Below, piece by piece: positions 1 through 9,318 of a stretch of 64,000 nucleotides of DNA (positions are counted from its first letter, which is position 1; the number at the start of each line of letters is the position of its first letter). The position numbers were made by a program, and so were the translations under genes. Under the pieces are notes generated by a model. The model was not told the origin of the DNA. It made no database searches and worked only from the letters and a program-made list of their open reading frames with translations. Source of the stretch: Lachnospiraceae bacterium (GTDB lineage: Bacteria; Bacteroidota; Bacteroidia; Bacteroidales; Muribaculaceae); NCBI GenBank assembly GCA_023663655.1, contig JAMPGZ010000001.1, forward strand, positions 157,852-221,851, read 5' to 3'.

Positions 1-1304
1 ATGAGTCGCTCACATACGTTGCCGCCCATGAGATAGGCCACTGTCTCGGACTCATGCACAACATGGGCGCATCCCATGCTTTCACTCTTGACAATCTCCG
101 CGACCCGGCGTTCACCCAGAAGCACGGCACCACGCCGAGTATCATGGACTATGCCCGCAACAACTACGTGGCTCAGCCCGGCGACCTTGAACGTGGTGTG
201 CGTCTCACTCCGCCTCCGGTGGGTGTCTATGACATCTATGCCATCAACTGGGGTTACCGTCTAATTCCGGGTGTTAAGACTCCTGATGATGAGAAAGCCA
301 CCCTCGACCGCTGGATACGCGAGAAGGCGGGTGACAAGATGTATGAATTCGGCGCCCAGCAGTTCATGGGGCTTGTCGATCCCACCGACCAGACAGAGGA
401 CCTCGGTAACGACCATGTAGCCGCAGGTGACATGGCTATCTCCAATATGAAGATAATCATGGACAATTTCGAGGACTGGGCAGGCGACAAGGGAGAGACC
501 TACGAATCTCTCGAAGAGACCTACAAGGCTCTCGTAAGCCAGTACCTGCGTCATGTGGGACACGTCTATCCCTACATAGGCGGTGTCGAGTTCAAGGAGA
601 TACGTCAGGGTATGAACGACGGCAACGCCCGCAACTTCATCCCCAAGGATAAGCAGAAAAAGGCTATGAACTGGCTTCTTGACCAGGCTCGCACTTGCGA
701 CTGGCTCGCACCCAAGGACCTCCTCGCCAAGTGGGAAGAGCCCTACGAATGGAAAACCAAGATGCAACGCAACATTGTGGCTTGCCTTTATTTCGCCACC
801 AATCTCCAGCGTATCAAGGAGAGCGGCGAGGTTGACCCCAAGAACAATTATAAGCTCGACGATTATATCAACGATGCTTTCCGTGGCATTTTCGATGCTA
901 CCTACAAGGGTAAGGCTCTGAACGCCACCGAACGCAATCTTCAGGCTATGGCTATCGACGTTTACACACTTTACTCCGGATTGCAGCCCAAGGAATCGAA
1001 GAGCAGCAAGGCGGTGTCGATCATGGATGAATTTGCCATGACAATCGCCGACAACACCATGCCCGCCCTTCCATGTAGCGTGACCCCCACGGCTTACGCC
1101 GACGACGATCACCGCTCATTCTTCCGCATCCTCATGGCTCAGCCGTCGCTCCCCGCTATCGAGCTTCGCCCATTGATGGCTGCGCAGCTTCGCAAGGTGC
1201 TCGCGCTCTACAAGTCAAAGCGCGCCACCACTGCCGATGCCACCACACGTGACTTCTACGACTATCAGATTCACGTGATCAATAAGACACTTACCAATAA
1301 ATAA
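1..1304 (+). CDS. Secreted zinc-dependent metalloprotease (DUF5117/DUF4953 type), C-terminal part
   Basis: The 5' end lies outside the window; the reading frame is open from base 3. The metzincin zinc site HEIGHCLGLMH is encoded at 27-59: two histidines, the catalytic glutamate and the third histidine ligand. A Met-turn-like SIMDYAR follows about 30 residues later, which supports a working zinc endopeptidase. About 434 residues remain; Bacteroidales members of this family are usually about 800-900, so roughly the N-terminal half is missing. The stop is 6 bases before the susC-like start, so the two are very probably co-transcribed. The protease may process a proteinaceous substrate for the SusCD importer; that role is inferred from context. 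Confidence 0.88.
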   Translation, partial: ESLTYVAAHEIGHCLGLMHNMGASHAFTLDNLRDPAFTQKHGTTPSIMDYARNNYVAQPGDLERGVRLTPPPVGVYDIYAINWGYRLIPGVKTPDDEKATLDRWIREKAGDKMYEFGAQQFMGLVDPTDQTEDLGNDHVAAGDMAISNMKIIMDNFEDWAGDKGETYESLEETYKALVSQYLRHVGHVYPYIGGVEFKEIRQGMNDGNARNFIPKDKQKKAMNWLLDQARTCDWLAPKDLLAKWEEPYEWKTKMQRNIVACLYFATNLQRIKESGEVDPKNNYKLDDYINDAFRGIFDATYKGKALNATERNLQAMAIDVYTLYSGLQPKESKSSKAVSIMDEFAMTIADNTMPALPCSVTPTAYADDDHRSFFRILMAQPSLPAIELRPLMAAQLRKVLALYKSKRATTADATTRDFYDYQIHVINKTLTNK

Positions 1305-1310
1305 ACCAAT

Positions 1311-4300
1311 ATGAAGTATTTCCTGTTATCCATAATTCTTGCAATCTCCTCGTTGGATGGCTGGGCACAGGCGGCTGACACGCGCTTGTTGCAAGGCACT
1401 GTTCTCGACGAGACAGGCGAGCCGCTTATCGGCGCGACTGTCAAGGAGGAGGGGACAGTCAACGCGACTGCCACCAATATTGAAGGAAAGTACACATTGA
1501 AGCTCCCTGCCGGCAAGGCTGTGAAGCTCTCGATAACCTACGTGGGCTATACTCCGGCTATGGTCGAGGTGGCTCCGTCGCAGAACAACATCAAGACCAC
1601 GCTTTCTGTCAGCGCCAACAACATTGACGAGATAGTGGTGATCGGTTACGGCGCGGCAAAGAAAAGTTCGCTCACATCATCGGTAGAGGTTATCTCCGGC
1701 GATGAGCTTATCCGTATCCCGGCGATGAATGTTGACGAGACTCTTGCCGGACAGGTTGCCGGCGTGGGCGTAATAAACACCTCAGGCGACCCCTCTTCGC
1801 CCAAGGAAGCAGCGATAAGTATTCGTGGTAATGTTGATCCTCTGCTTGTGATAGATGGAGTGCCGCGTCTCGGCACCAACACTTCCGATGGCGAGATGCG
1901 ACTCAGCGACTTGAACCCCGACGACATCGAGAGCATCTCGATTCTGAAGGACGCGGCTGCAGCCGCCGTTTACGGCGCACGCGCCGCAAACGGTGTGATT
2001 CTTGTACAAACCAAGCGCGGCAACAACGAGGGTCGTGCCCGCGTGAGCTTCCGCGGACAGTATAACCTCCAGGAAGCCACTTATCTGCCTAAATTCCTCG
2101 ACGCATATAAGTTTGCCGAGCTTTACAACCGTGCGGTTGAGGCTGACGGTACCGATGTGTACAAGCCCTACGACTTGTCGCTGATAGGCTCCAACCCCAA
2201 TGTGTATGGCAATGAAAATATGCTTGACCACCTTGACAAGTGGGGTCACTCGCAGCGTTATTCATTATCAATCTCCGGTGGTGTCAAAACGATCAAATAC
2301 TATATTTCGGGCGGTTATACCAATGCAAAGGGACTTTATGCCAATGTGAGCCGCGACCGTTACAACTACTCGGTGAAACTCGATGCCGAGATCTTCAAGG
2401 GTTTGACCGCACAGGTCGATTTGAGTGGAACAATTTCGGCAAACAAGACTCCGAGCTACGCCACCATTGACGCTGCATATAATTTCTCTCCGCTTCAGGT
2501 GCTTCAGTTCACCGATGGCAATCTTGCGAGTATCGATGGAAAGAATCCGCTTATCAATGTCTATGGCATGGGCGGTTACCAGAAGATCGACACCGACATG
2601 CACACTCTCAATGCAATTCTTCGCTATCAGATTCCCGGCATTGACGGTCTTCAGGTGTACTTGAAGGGTACTATGGACCTGAACCATCAGAATACTACCA
2701 AGTTCAGCAAGCCTGTTCCTTTGTACATATATGATGAGGCTACCGGAACCACTTCTGTCGACTCGAAAACGGTGTATCCGAAAGCCAAGATTACAATGTC
2801 GGATTATCATCAGAACATTAACAACAAGCTGATCGAGGCGGGCATCAGTTACAACCACACATTTGCTGAAAAGCATGATGTGTCGGCAATGGCGGTTGTA
2901 AACTATCAGGATTACCATTTCAAGAAGCTTGAAGGTGAGAATAATAATCTGCCGGGTGCGTTTCCTGAAATTATGGGCAGCTCTTCGTCCAATGTGCGTG
3001 TTGTCGGTAATGAATACTACAGCGAACGTGCTTCGATTGTTGGACGTGCTACATACGGTTTTGATTCCCGCTATTTCGCTGAATTCAGCTTCCGTGTCGA
3101 CGGTTCAACCCGTTTCCATCCCGACAACCGCTGGGGCTTCTTCCCCACAGTTTCGGCATCATGGGTGCTCTCTAATGAGCATTTCTTCAAGAATATAGTT
3201 TCTTCCGATGCCGTTTCGTTTGCCAAGGTCCGCGGATCATTCGGTATCCTCGGAGATGACGGCGGTATCGGTGATTTCAGCTATCTTCGCCAGTATATGT
3301 TTGCCCCCGGATCCGGTTATCAGATTGGCGGCAACTACGCTCCGGGTATCGTGAATAACACCGGTACTTATCCCAATCCCGACCTTGAGTGGGGTAAATC
3401 AAAAGACTACAACCTCGGTCTTGACCTCGGTTTCTGGAATAACCGCTTCTCTGTGACCGGTGAAATATTCCGTCGTTACCGTACCAATATGGTTGTTGAT
3501 GCTCCCGCCTATCTGTTCCCGCCCTCCGTGGGAGTCGGCGGTACCGTTCCTGCGGTTAATATCGGCGAGGTGCGTTACCAAGGATGGGATATTTCACTCA
3601 AGCATCTCAACACAGTCGGAAACTTCAAGTATCACGTGACGTTGAATGTGTCGCGTACCACCGACAAGGTGCTTGACTGGGGTGATGAATCGGCTTATCT
3701 GCCCAATCTCCGCAGGAAAGGCAAATCTTACTCTGTTGTTGCAATGTATCGCTCGGCTGGATTATTCCAGAGCTATGAGGAGATTGCCGCTTGGCCGGTG
3801 GATCAGGACGGTATGGGCAACACTTCGCTCGCTCCCGGCGACATTAAGTATCTTGATCTTGACGGGGATGAGGTTCTTACGTCCAATGATATGGAGTATG
3901 TGAAATCATCAGCACGCCCCGACTTGAACTTTGGTATCGGTCTTGGCGCCGAGTGGAAAGGCATCTACTTCAATGCCCAGTTCCAGGGAGTGACCGGTTA
4001 TAACCAGATGGTCAACGAGCTTTACACACTTGAAAGCGGAACATTGCAGCGTTTCCAGGATTATCACTATACCGATACCTGGACTCCTGACAATCCCGAT
4101 GCCAAGTATCCGAGGGTAAAATTTACGTCATCGACCGACAATAACCGCAAGAAGAGCGATTTTTGGTTGAAGAAGTGTAATTTCGTGCGTCTGAAGGCGT
4201 TGACCGTTGGCTATCGTTTCCCGTCGAAGCTGCTTCGGAAGGCTCGCATCTCCACACTTGATGTAGCTCTTCAGGGTGGTAACCTCTTTACCATCTCTTC

Positions 4301-4385
4301 TCTTGACAACAATATGGATCCCGAATCGCTTCGCGGTTATCCATTGGCTCGTACTTACGGACTCACCGTTAATTTCGGCTTCTAA
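1311..4385 (+). CDS. SusC/RagA-family TonB-linked outer-membrane transporter
   Basis: This 1024-residue protein is an outer-membrane importer powered by TonB. A signal peptide (about residues 1-21) precedes a carboxypeptidase-regulatory-like beta-sandwich (about 28-100), the conserved DEIVVIGYGA stretch leading into the plug, a plug domain (about 120-220, with the family pattern LLVIDGVPR), and a beta-barrel ending in an aromatic residue (VNFGF), as outer-membrane barrels do. The length is typical for SusC. It follows the metalloprotease by 6 bases and precedes the SusD partner by 27 bases. The ligand cannot be read from sequence; the flanking proteases favour peptides or glycopeptides over a plain glycan. 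Confidence 0.95.
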   Translation: MKYFLLSIILAISSLDGWAQAADTRLLQGTVLDETGEPLIGATVKEEGTVNATATNIEGKYTLKLPAGKAVKLSITYVGYTPAMVEVAPSQNNIKTTLSVSANNIDEIVVIGYGAAKKSSLTSSVEVISGDELIRIPAMNVDETLAGQVAGVGVINTSGDPSSPKEAAISIRGNVDPLLVIDGVPRLGTNTSDGEMRLSDLNPDDIESISILKDAAAAAVYGARAANGVILVQTKRGNNEGRARVSFRGQYNLQEATYLPKFLDAYKFAELYNRAVEADGTDVYKPYDLSLIGSNPNVYGNENMLDHLDKWGHSQRYSLSISGGVKTIKYYISGGYTNAKGLYANVSRDRYNYSVKLDAEIFKGLTAQVDLSGTISANKTPSYATIDAAYNFSPLQVLQFTDGNLASIDGKNPLINVYGMGGYQKIDTDMHTLNAILRYQIPGIDGLQVYLKGTMDLNHQNTTKFSKPVPLYIYDEATGTTSVDSKTVYPKAKITMSDYHQNINNKLIEAGISYNHTFAEKHDVSAMAVVNYQDYHFKKLEGENNNLPGAFPEIMGSSSSNVRVVGNEYYSERASIVGRATYGFDSRYFAEFSFRVDGSTRFHPDNRWGFFPTVSASWVLSNEHFFKNIVSSDAVSFAKVRGSFGILGDDGGIGDFSYLRQYMFAPGSGYQIGGNYAPGIVNNTGTYPNPDLEWGKSKDYNLGLDLGFWNNRFSVTGEIFRRYRTNMVVDAPAYLFPPSVGVGGTVPAVNIGEVRYQGWDISLKHLNTVGNFKYHVTLNVSRTTDKVLDWGDESAYLPNLRRKGKSYSVVAMYRSAGLFQSYEEIAAWPVDQDGMGNTSLAPGDIKYLDLDGDEVLTSNDMEYVKSSARPDLNFGIGLGAEWKGIYFNAQFQGVTGYNQMVNELYTLESGTLQRFQDYHYTDTWTPDNPDAKYPRVKFTSSTDNNRKKSDFWLKKCNFVRLKALTVGYRFPSKLLRKARISTLDVALQGGNLFTISSLDNNMDPESLRGYPLARTYGLTVNFGF

Positions 4386-4412
4386 TACTAACCCTAATCT
4401 ACGAAACAGACA

Positions 4413-6179
4413 ATGAAATTTTTGAAATATATAGTTCCATCCCTGATGCTCTCGATAGGGTTGTCATCGTGTGACGACATATTCCGTGACGCGCCCAATG
4501 ACAAACTGTCGCCCGATGTGATATGGGAGAACGAGATTCTGCTAAATGGATATATACTTCCGTGGTACAATGGTATGGACAACGGCTTTTCGACCTTGGT
4601 GACTACCATTATGGCGGGACTCGGCAGCGAGTATGAGCCGTGGTATGGCGATCAGCTCACTGTGGGCAAGCGCAGTTGGTATCAGACCGACTATGGCAAC
4701 ATCCTCAAGAGCCAGCAGTCGATGATTACTACCCGCGGACGCACAAAGTGGATCAGCGCCTACACTGAGATCGCTTCAATCAACACTCTTCTTGAGAATG
4801 AGAACAAGCTGGTGCCGGGCATCCGCGACCGTGTGCTCGGGGAGGCTCATTTCTTCCGTGCTTATTACTATTACAAACTGTTGAGAATGTATGGCGGTCC
4901 GCTGTTGATCGACCATGTGTTTGATCCACTTAAGAAGGCCGAGAAATTCCCTCGCGCTTCCTACGAGGAGATGGTGCGTTTCATAGCCGATGAGGCTGAA
5001 AAGGCATCATGGTTGCTGCCGGCAAAGAATAATGACGATCAGGAGGGTCGTGCCACACGAGGCGCCGCGTTGATGCTTAAGGCTAAGACATTCTTCTGGG
5101 TTGCCGGAGCGCATTTCCAGAATCAGGAGAAGTCCTATCTCGGATTTCCCGACGACCGCTCGATGGAGATGCTTGATTCAGCCGCTGCCAACTATGACCG
5201 CGTGATGGCTCTCAACGTGTATGACCTCGTGCAGATACCCGCCGGTGACCGCCAGTCGATAGTCGATGCTTACCGCAACATATTCCTTACCAAGAATACC
5301 ATTGAGTCAATTCTTGAGGTTCAGCATGCCGATGACGGCGATTTCCACATGGCTAACGGTCACAAGCTCGACCGCGATGCTGCTCCGCCATCCGCAGGAG
5401 GAACCACAGCGGCATATAATCCCACACAGAATCACGTGGATGAGTACCGCATGGCTAACGGCAAACGCATCAAGGATGCCGGATCAGGCTATGACAATAA
5501 AAATCCTTACGATAACCGCGATGTGCGCTTCTACGCCAATGTGCTGTATGACGGTGCTGAATGGCGCGGCAATATCATGGATCTCCATTATGAGACTGTC
5601 GACGGTGCCGAGGTTGCAGGAACTGACCTTACTATCTATGGGTCATCCAATGAGTCGGGAGTGACCCGCACCGGCTACTATATGGCTAAGTTTCTCAATC
5701 AGCGTCAGGCGATTGACAATGACCCGACATACGCAAGTTCGCAGAATTGCATTCTGTGGCGTTATGCTGAGTTGCTTCTCGATTATGCCGAGATTGACTT
5801 TAAGAAAGGTCGTGTCAATGATGCTCTCGCCAAGGTCAACATGATACGTGAGCGTGTTCATGAACCGGCGTTGACTTCGGTGACATGGGATGACATCACC
5901 AACGAGCGCCGCGTGGAGCTTGCCTTTGAGAAGGAGACTTACTGGGATGCTCTCCGCTATAATGAGGCTGAGATGCGCATGACCGGCACCTACAATCCAC
6001 TCTATGGAGTGAAGATAGTGTATGATGCCAACGGGAACAAGAAAATAACCAATCCGGTGGTGAACGGTCGCAATACATCGGTGCGCTATTTCCGTGCACG
6101 TCAGTATTATTATCCTATTCCTTGGGATGATATCCGCTATCATGAGATAGAGCAGAATCCTGAATGGGTTGAAATGTAG
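4413..6179 (+). CDS. SusD/RagB-family surface nutrient-binding lipoprotein
   Basis: This is the 588-residue partner of the SusC-like transporter, expected to cap the barrel on the cell surface and bind the nutrient. The N-terminus is a lipoprotein signal with lipobox LSSC and lipidated Cys20, followed by acidic DD, typical of surface-exported lipoproteins in this phylum. The alpha-helical TPR-like scaffold is recognisable (AYTEIASINTLLEN, GEAHFFRAYYYYKLLRMYGG), as is the C-terminal SusD domain with ERRVELAFEKETYWDALRY and the final YYPIPWDDI. It is 27 bases after SusC and 33 bases before the next gene, consistent with one operon. Confidence 0.95.
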   Translation: MKFLKYIVPSLMLSIGLSSCDDIFRDAPNDKLSPDVIWENEILLNGYILPWYNGMDNGFSTLVTTIMAGLGSEYEPWYGDQLTVGKRSWYQTDYGNILKSQQSMITTRGRTKWISAYTEIASINTLLENENKLVPGIRDRVLGEAHFFRAYYYYKLLRMYGGPLLIDHVFDPLKKAEKFPRASYEEMVRFIADEAEKASWLLPAKNNDDQEGRATRGAALMLKAKTFFWVAGAHFQNQEKSYLGFPDDRSMEMLDSAAANYDRVMALNVYDLVQIPAGDRQSIVDAYRNIFLTKNTIESILEVQHADDGDFHMANGHKLDRDAAPPSAGGTTAAYNPTQNHVDEYRMANGKRIKDAGSGYDNKNPYDNRDVRFYANVLYDGAEWRGNIMDLHYETVDGAEVAGTDLTIYGSSNESGVTRTGYYMAKFLNQRQAIDNDPTYASSQNCILWRYAELLLDYAEIDFKKGRVNDALAKVNMIRERVHEPALTSVTWDDITNERRVELAFEKETYWDALRYNEAEMRMTGTYNPLYGVKIVYDANGNKKITNPVVNGRNTSVRYFRARQYYYPIPWDDIRYHEIEQNPEWVEM

Positions 6180-6212
6180 TAGATTATTAATTGAATTAAA
6201 TAAGGTAGAATT

Positions 6213-7109
6213 ATGAAGAAATTTTTATTAGCCGTAGCTGCTCTTGCAGCCATGTCAAGTGTTTCGGCTCAGGAAACATATAACTATTTTGATGCAGCCG
6301 ATGTGGATGCTGACGGCTGGCTGTGGTTTGACACTCAGGAAAAAATTAAAAAATATGTAGGTTTTCCCAGTATGAGCGGGAATCCTAAAGTAATGTTGAT
6401 GGCTGATGATATAACCGATTCATGGGCAGAACCTACGTGTGATCCCAATGTTATTGGATACAATGCTGATGGAGAGCAGGGAGGAGAAGGTTCAAAAAAA
6501 GGAGGTATAATTCTTCCACCTGCGACAGATATGACGAGCATAGATGGAGGTGGCATTTATATGTTTCTTCCTGATTGTGCGGAATTCCATGCTGTGCTTT
6601 CTTCAGAAGGAACATTGTGGAGCATGTTTTGCGGTGGAGGACTTGGAGAGGTGGAGAGAGTCGACTTTATTCGCACTAACTTTACGTTGCCTCCTTTTAT
6701 GAAGTTCTCAAACGATAATTATGTAGAATGGCGTAATATTCAGGATTCTGACAATAAGAAGAATTTTATAATAAAGCAACCTAAGGGTAACAAAGTTACT
6801 GCGGCAATTATGGTTTGTGTGGCTAAGCCGGTTATCGTTCACGGCATCAAGGTTATGACCTATACCAAGACTTCTAACGGCTCGGCAGGTATTGACGACG
6901 TGCTTGGCGGCTCGGCTCTGTCGCTGTCATTCAACGGCAATGCTGTAAATGCCACTGAGGCTGCCGACATGAGCATTTACTCAGTGTCAGGTGCCAAGGT
7001 TGCCGAGGCTCACGGCACCACTTTCGCTCTTGACAATCTCGCTCCCGGAGCATACGTGGTGAAAGCTGTTTCGGCTAACGGAACCGCTACAATCAAAGTT
7101 GTACGCTAA
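6213..7109 (+). CDS. Unrecognised secreted protein with T9SS-type C-terminal tail
   Basis: This 298-residue protein has a clear signal peptide (cut near SVSA-QE). I do not recognise the central region (about residues 22-215), which is rich in Gly, Asp and aromatic residues. The last 70 or so residues form a sorting-type tail: SGIDDV linker, then IYSVSGAKV and APGAYVVKAV. The next gene has a related tail. Bases about 6330-6850 are visibly more AT-rich and use AT-ending codons, while the tail returns to the codon style of the neighbours, which suggests a newer module joined to a resident tail. It probably works at the cell surface with SusC/SusD, possibly as an extra binding protein; that is inference. 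Confidence 0.75.
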   Translation: MKKFLLAVAALAAMSSVSAQETYNYFDAADVDADGWLWFDTQEKIKKYVGFPSMSGNPKVMLMADDITDSWAEPTCDPNVIGYNADGEQGGEGSKKGGIILPPATDMTSIDGGGIYMFLPDCAEFHAVLSSEGTLWSMFCGGGLGEVERVDFIRTNFTLPPFMKFSNDNYVEWRNIQDSDNKKNFIIKQPKGNKVTAAIMVCVAKPVIVHGIKVMTYTKTSNGSAGIDDVLGGSALSLSFNGNAVNATEAADMSIYSVSGAKVAEAHGTTFALDNLAPGAYVVKAVSANGTATIKVVR

Positions 7110-7121
7110 TATGCTATTAAT

Positions 7122-8546
7122 ATGAGACAGACAGTTCTGTCACTGTTGCTGTTAGCAACCCTACCCGCGTTTGCCGTCGACAAGATGGCAAACGTGGTTT
7201 GTTTTGTAAAGTTTGCCGACCAGGCAGACGATGAGTGGAACCACGACTTCGACTACTATGAGACGATGTTCAATGATGCTTCAGAGGGTGCAAACTCGGT
7301 ACGCAACTATTTCCATGACATGAGTTATGGAAAGATGGAGTGGACCTCGACCATAGTGCGAGAGGTGTATATAGACTCACGCAAACGCACACAGCTTTGC
7401 AAAAAATCGGACGCGGCTCCCGACGGCTATACTAATTCAGTGATAGCATCACAATTTCTTGAACCGGCATTTGTTGCCGATGTGTGCAAGGGTATTGAGA
7501 CTGTGCTGCCCGATGATATTGAGCTTGATTATGACGGAGACGGTGAGGTTGACAACCTGACGCTGATTATCAACGGCAACTCGGAGCTTGGCTCATCGCA
7601 TCTGCTGTGGCCTTCCAACAACCGTGCCACATTTTCTACCGCGAAATTGAAGGGAAAGAAGGTGGGTAATTATCTGAAAGTGTTTGACGGCGCCAACGGC
7701 TACACGTCGCTGCGTCCCAATCAGATCAACACCGGTGTGCTGTGTCACGAGATGACCCATTCGCTCGATGCGTTTGACCTCTACACATCAGGGTCGAAAA
7801 ATCCGGTGGGAGTGTGGGACTTGATGAGCGACAATCAGACCATTCCGCAAGGCTTCACCGTCTATATGCGTAAAAAATATGGTGGCTGGATTCCCGAAGT
7901 GAAGCAGTTGCGTGAGCCGGGTGTATATACCGTGGCGCCGATTGATTCAAAGACAGCGGAGAATGTGGCTTATAAGATCACCACATCCTACGCTTCTCCC
8001 GAGTATTTCATGGTGGAATACCGCAGCAAGGAGAGCTTGTGGGATAAAAACTTGCCTAACGACGGGCTTCTGGTGTATCGCGTGAATGAGACGTCAGAAG
8101 ATGGAAATCTGAGCACACCATACGAGGTGTATGTGTTCCGTCCCGGCGGCTCCACGACTGCCGATGGCACTATCGCCAACGCTCCACTGGGAGGATCGAC
8201 CGGACGGGTTTCGTTTGGCGCTGCCGGTGATGCTGACTATCCATTCTATTCCGACGGCAAGCGTGCCGACTTCTCAATCACCGATGTCAAGAAGGTGGAT
8301 GGAGGAATGCAGTTCGCGCTGTCGTTTGACGTTGCGTCGATCGAGGATTCTTTTGCCGATGGCGAGACACTTGCTTATGATGCTCTTACGGGCGAGTTGA
8401 CAGCCACCGGAGCCGTGTCGGTCGAGGTTTATTCTGTGTCAGGCATGAGGGTGGTGTCGCTGCATGATGCCGCTCCGGGGCTTTATGTGGCTCATGCCGT
8501 GTTCCCCTCTGGCAATGTGAAAACTCTGAAGTTCCGCAAGGATTGA
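7122..8546 (+). CDS. M6-type secreted metalloprotease with C-terminal sorting-like tail
   Basis: This 474-residue secreted protein has a signal peptide (about residues 1-18). The zinc-binding motif HEMTH (His209, Glu210, His213) is followed by LDAFDLY and then GVWDLM, matching the M6 (immune-inhibitor-A-like) pattern of HExxH, a downstream Asp and a Met-containing strand. A bacterial-type C-terminal domain ends in VYSVSGMRV and APGLYVAHAV, a tail like that of the preceding gene, from which it is separated by 12 bases. It is probably an extracellular endopeptidase and the last gene of the SusCD operon. Two metalloproteases in one locus argue for a protein substrate. Confidence 0.85.
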   Translation: MRQTVLSLLLLATLPAFAVDKMANVVCFVKFADQADDEWNHDFDYYETMFNDASEGANSVRNYFHDMSYGKMEWTSTIVREVYIDSRKRTQLCKKSDAAPDGYTNSVIASQFLEPAFVADVCKGIETVLPDDIELDYDGDGEVDNLTLIINGNSELGSSHLLWPSNNRATFSTAKLKGKKVGNYLKVFDGANGYTSLRPNQINTGVLCHEMTHSLDAFDLYTSGSKNPVGVWDLMSDNQTIPQGFTVYMRKKYGGWIPEVKQLREPGVYTVAPIDSKTAENVAYKITTSYASPEYFMVEYRSKESLWDKNLPNDGLLVYRVNETSEDGNLSTPYEVYVFRPGGSTTADGTIANAPLGGSTGRVSFGAAGDADYPFYSDGKRADFSITDVKKVDGGMQFALSFDVASIEDSFADGETLAYDALTGELTATGAVSVEVYSVSGMRVVSLHDAAPGLYVAHAVFPSGNVKTLKFRKD

Positions 8547-8560
8547 CACTTTACGATAAT

Positions 8561-8618
8561 AATAAGTCCAATAAGTCTAATTAGTCTAATTGGACTAATT
8601 GGACTAATTGGACTTATT
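8561..8618. repeat. 9-base tandem/palindromic repeat between operons (copy 1)
   Basis: This is a 58-base AT-rich array of variants of a 9-base unit (GGACTAATT and TAGTCTAAT). The two halves are reverse complements: 8561-8586 can pair with 8593-8618 over 26 positions with two mismatches, giving a long hairpin. T-rich sequence follows on the + strand, so it may end transcription from the M6 protease gene. A related array lies at 40971-41020. Confidence 0.75.
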
Positions 8619-8648
8619 TGTTTTATTTTTCACACGGTATAATTTTTT

Positions 8649-9317
8649 ATGATGGTTACTGGAAAGAAGAGGATACTTATAGTTGACGATGAGGAGACGC
8701 TGAGGCTTGGGCTTCGCGAGTATCTCGAGCTTGAGGGATATGAGGTGGATGCGGCGGCAAGCGCTGAAGAGGCTCTCACGCTCGACTTGTCGCGATATGA
8801 TCTTATTTTGCTTGATATAATGATGGGCAAGATGAGCGGAGTAGAGTTAGCCGAGCGGTTGAAAAATGACCCTGCCACCGCCGATATTCCCATCATATTC
8901 CTTACCGCAAAAGGTGAAGCCGAAGATATGGTCGCCGGGTTGAAGCTCGGAGCTGATGACTATGTGGCTAAACCATATTCGGTGAGGGTCCTTCTTGCCA
9001 GGATAGAGGCAGTGCTGCGTCGTGCCGTGCCAAAGATGGCAAGCGGAGTGGTGTGCAGCCGTGATTCATTGACTTGCACGGTCGATGGCAATCCTGTAAA
9101 GCTGCCGCGCAAAGAGTTTGAGCTGCTTGCGTTGCTATTGGAGAATCCGGGAAGGATATTTTCGCGCGAGGAGTTGCTGAAACGTATATGGAGCGATGAT
9201 GTGGTGGTCGTTGACCGGTCGGTGGATGTCCATATAACCCGTTTGAGAGGGAAAATAGCGCCTTACAGCAGTCATATTGTCACACGCTCAGGCTACGGTT
9301 ATGGCTGGCAGGATTAA
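8649..9317 (+). CDS. OmpR/PhoB-family response regulator
   Basis: This 222-residue DNA-binding regulator has an N-terminal receiver domain with the acidic pair Asp13/Asp14, phospho-acceptor Asp56 (LILLDIMM), Thr86 and Lys108 (AKPYS). A winged-helix DNA-binding domain of OmpR type covers about residues 128-222 (LPRKEFELLALLLENPGR, VDVHITRLRGKI, GYGYGW). The stop codon is one base before the ATG of the sensor kinase, so the pair is translationally linked. It lies directly upstream of a phosphate transporter, so a phosphate-responsive PhoB-like role is plausible; an RprY-type role is an alternative. A second ATG follows immediately at 8652. Confidence 0.93.
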   Translation: MMVTGKKRILIVDDEETLRLGLREYLELEGYEVDAAASAEEALTLDLSRYDLILLDIMMGKMSGVELAERLKNDPATADIPIIFLTAKGEAEDMVAGLKLGADDYVAKPYSVRVLLARIEAVLRRAVPKMASGVVCSRDSLTCTVDGNPVKLPRKEFELLALLLENPGRIFSREELLKRIWSDDVVVVDRSVDVHITRLRGKIAPYSSHIVTRSGYGYGWQD

Positions 9318-9318
9318 G

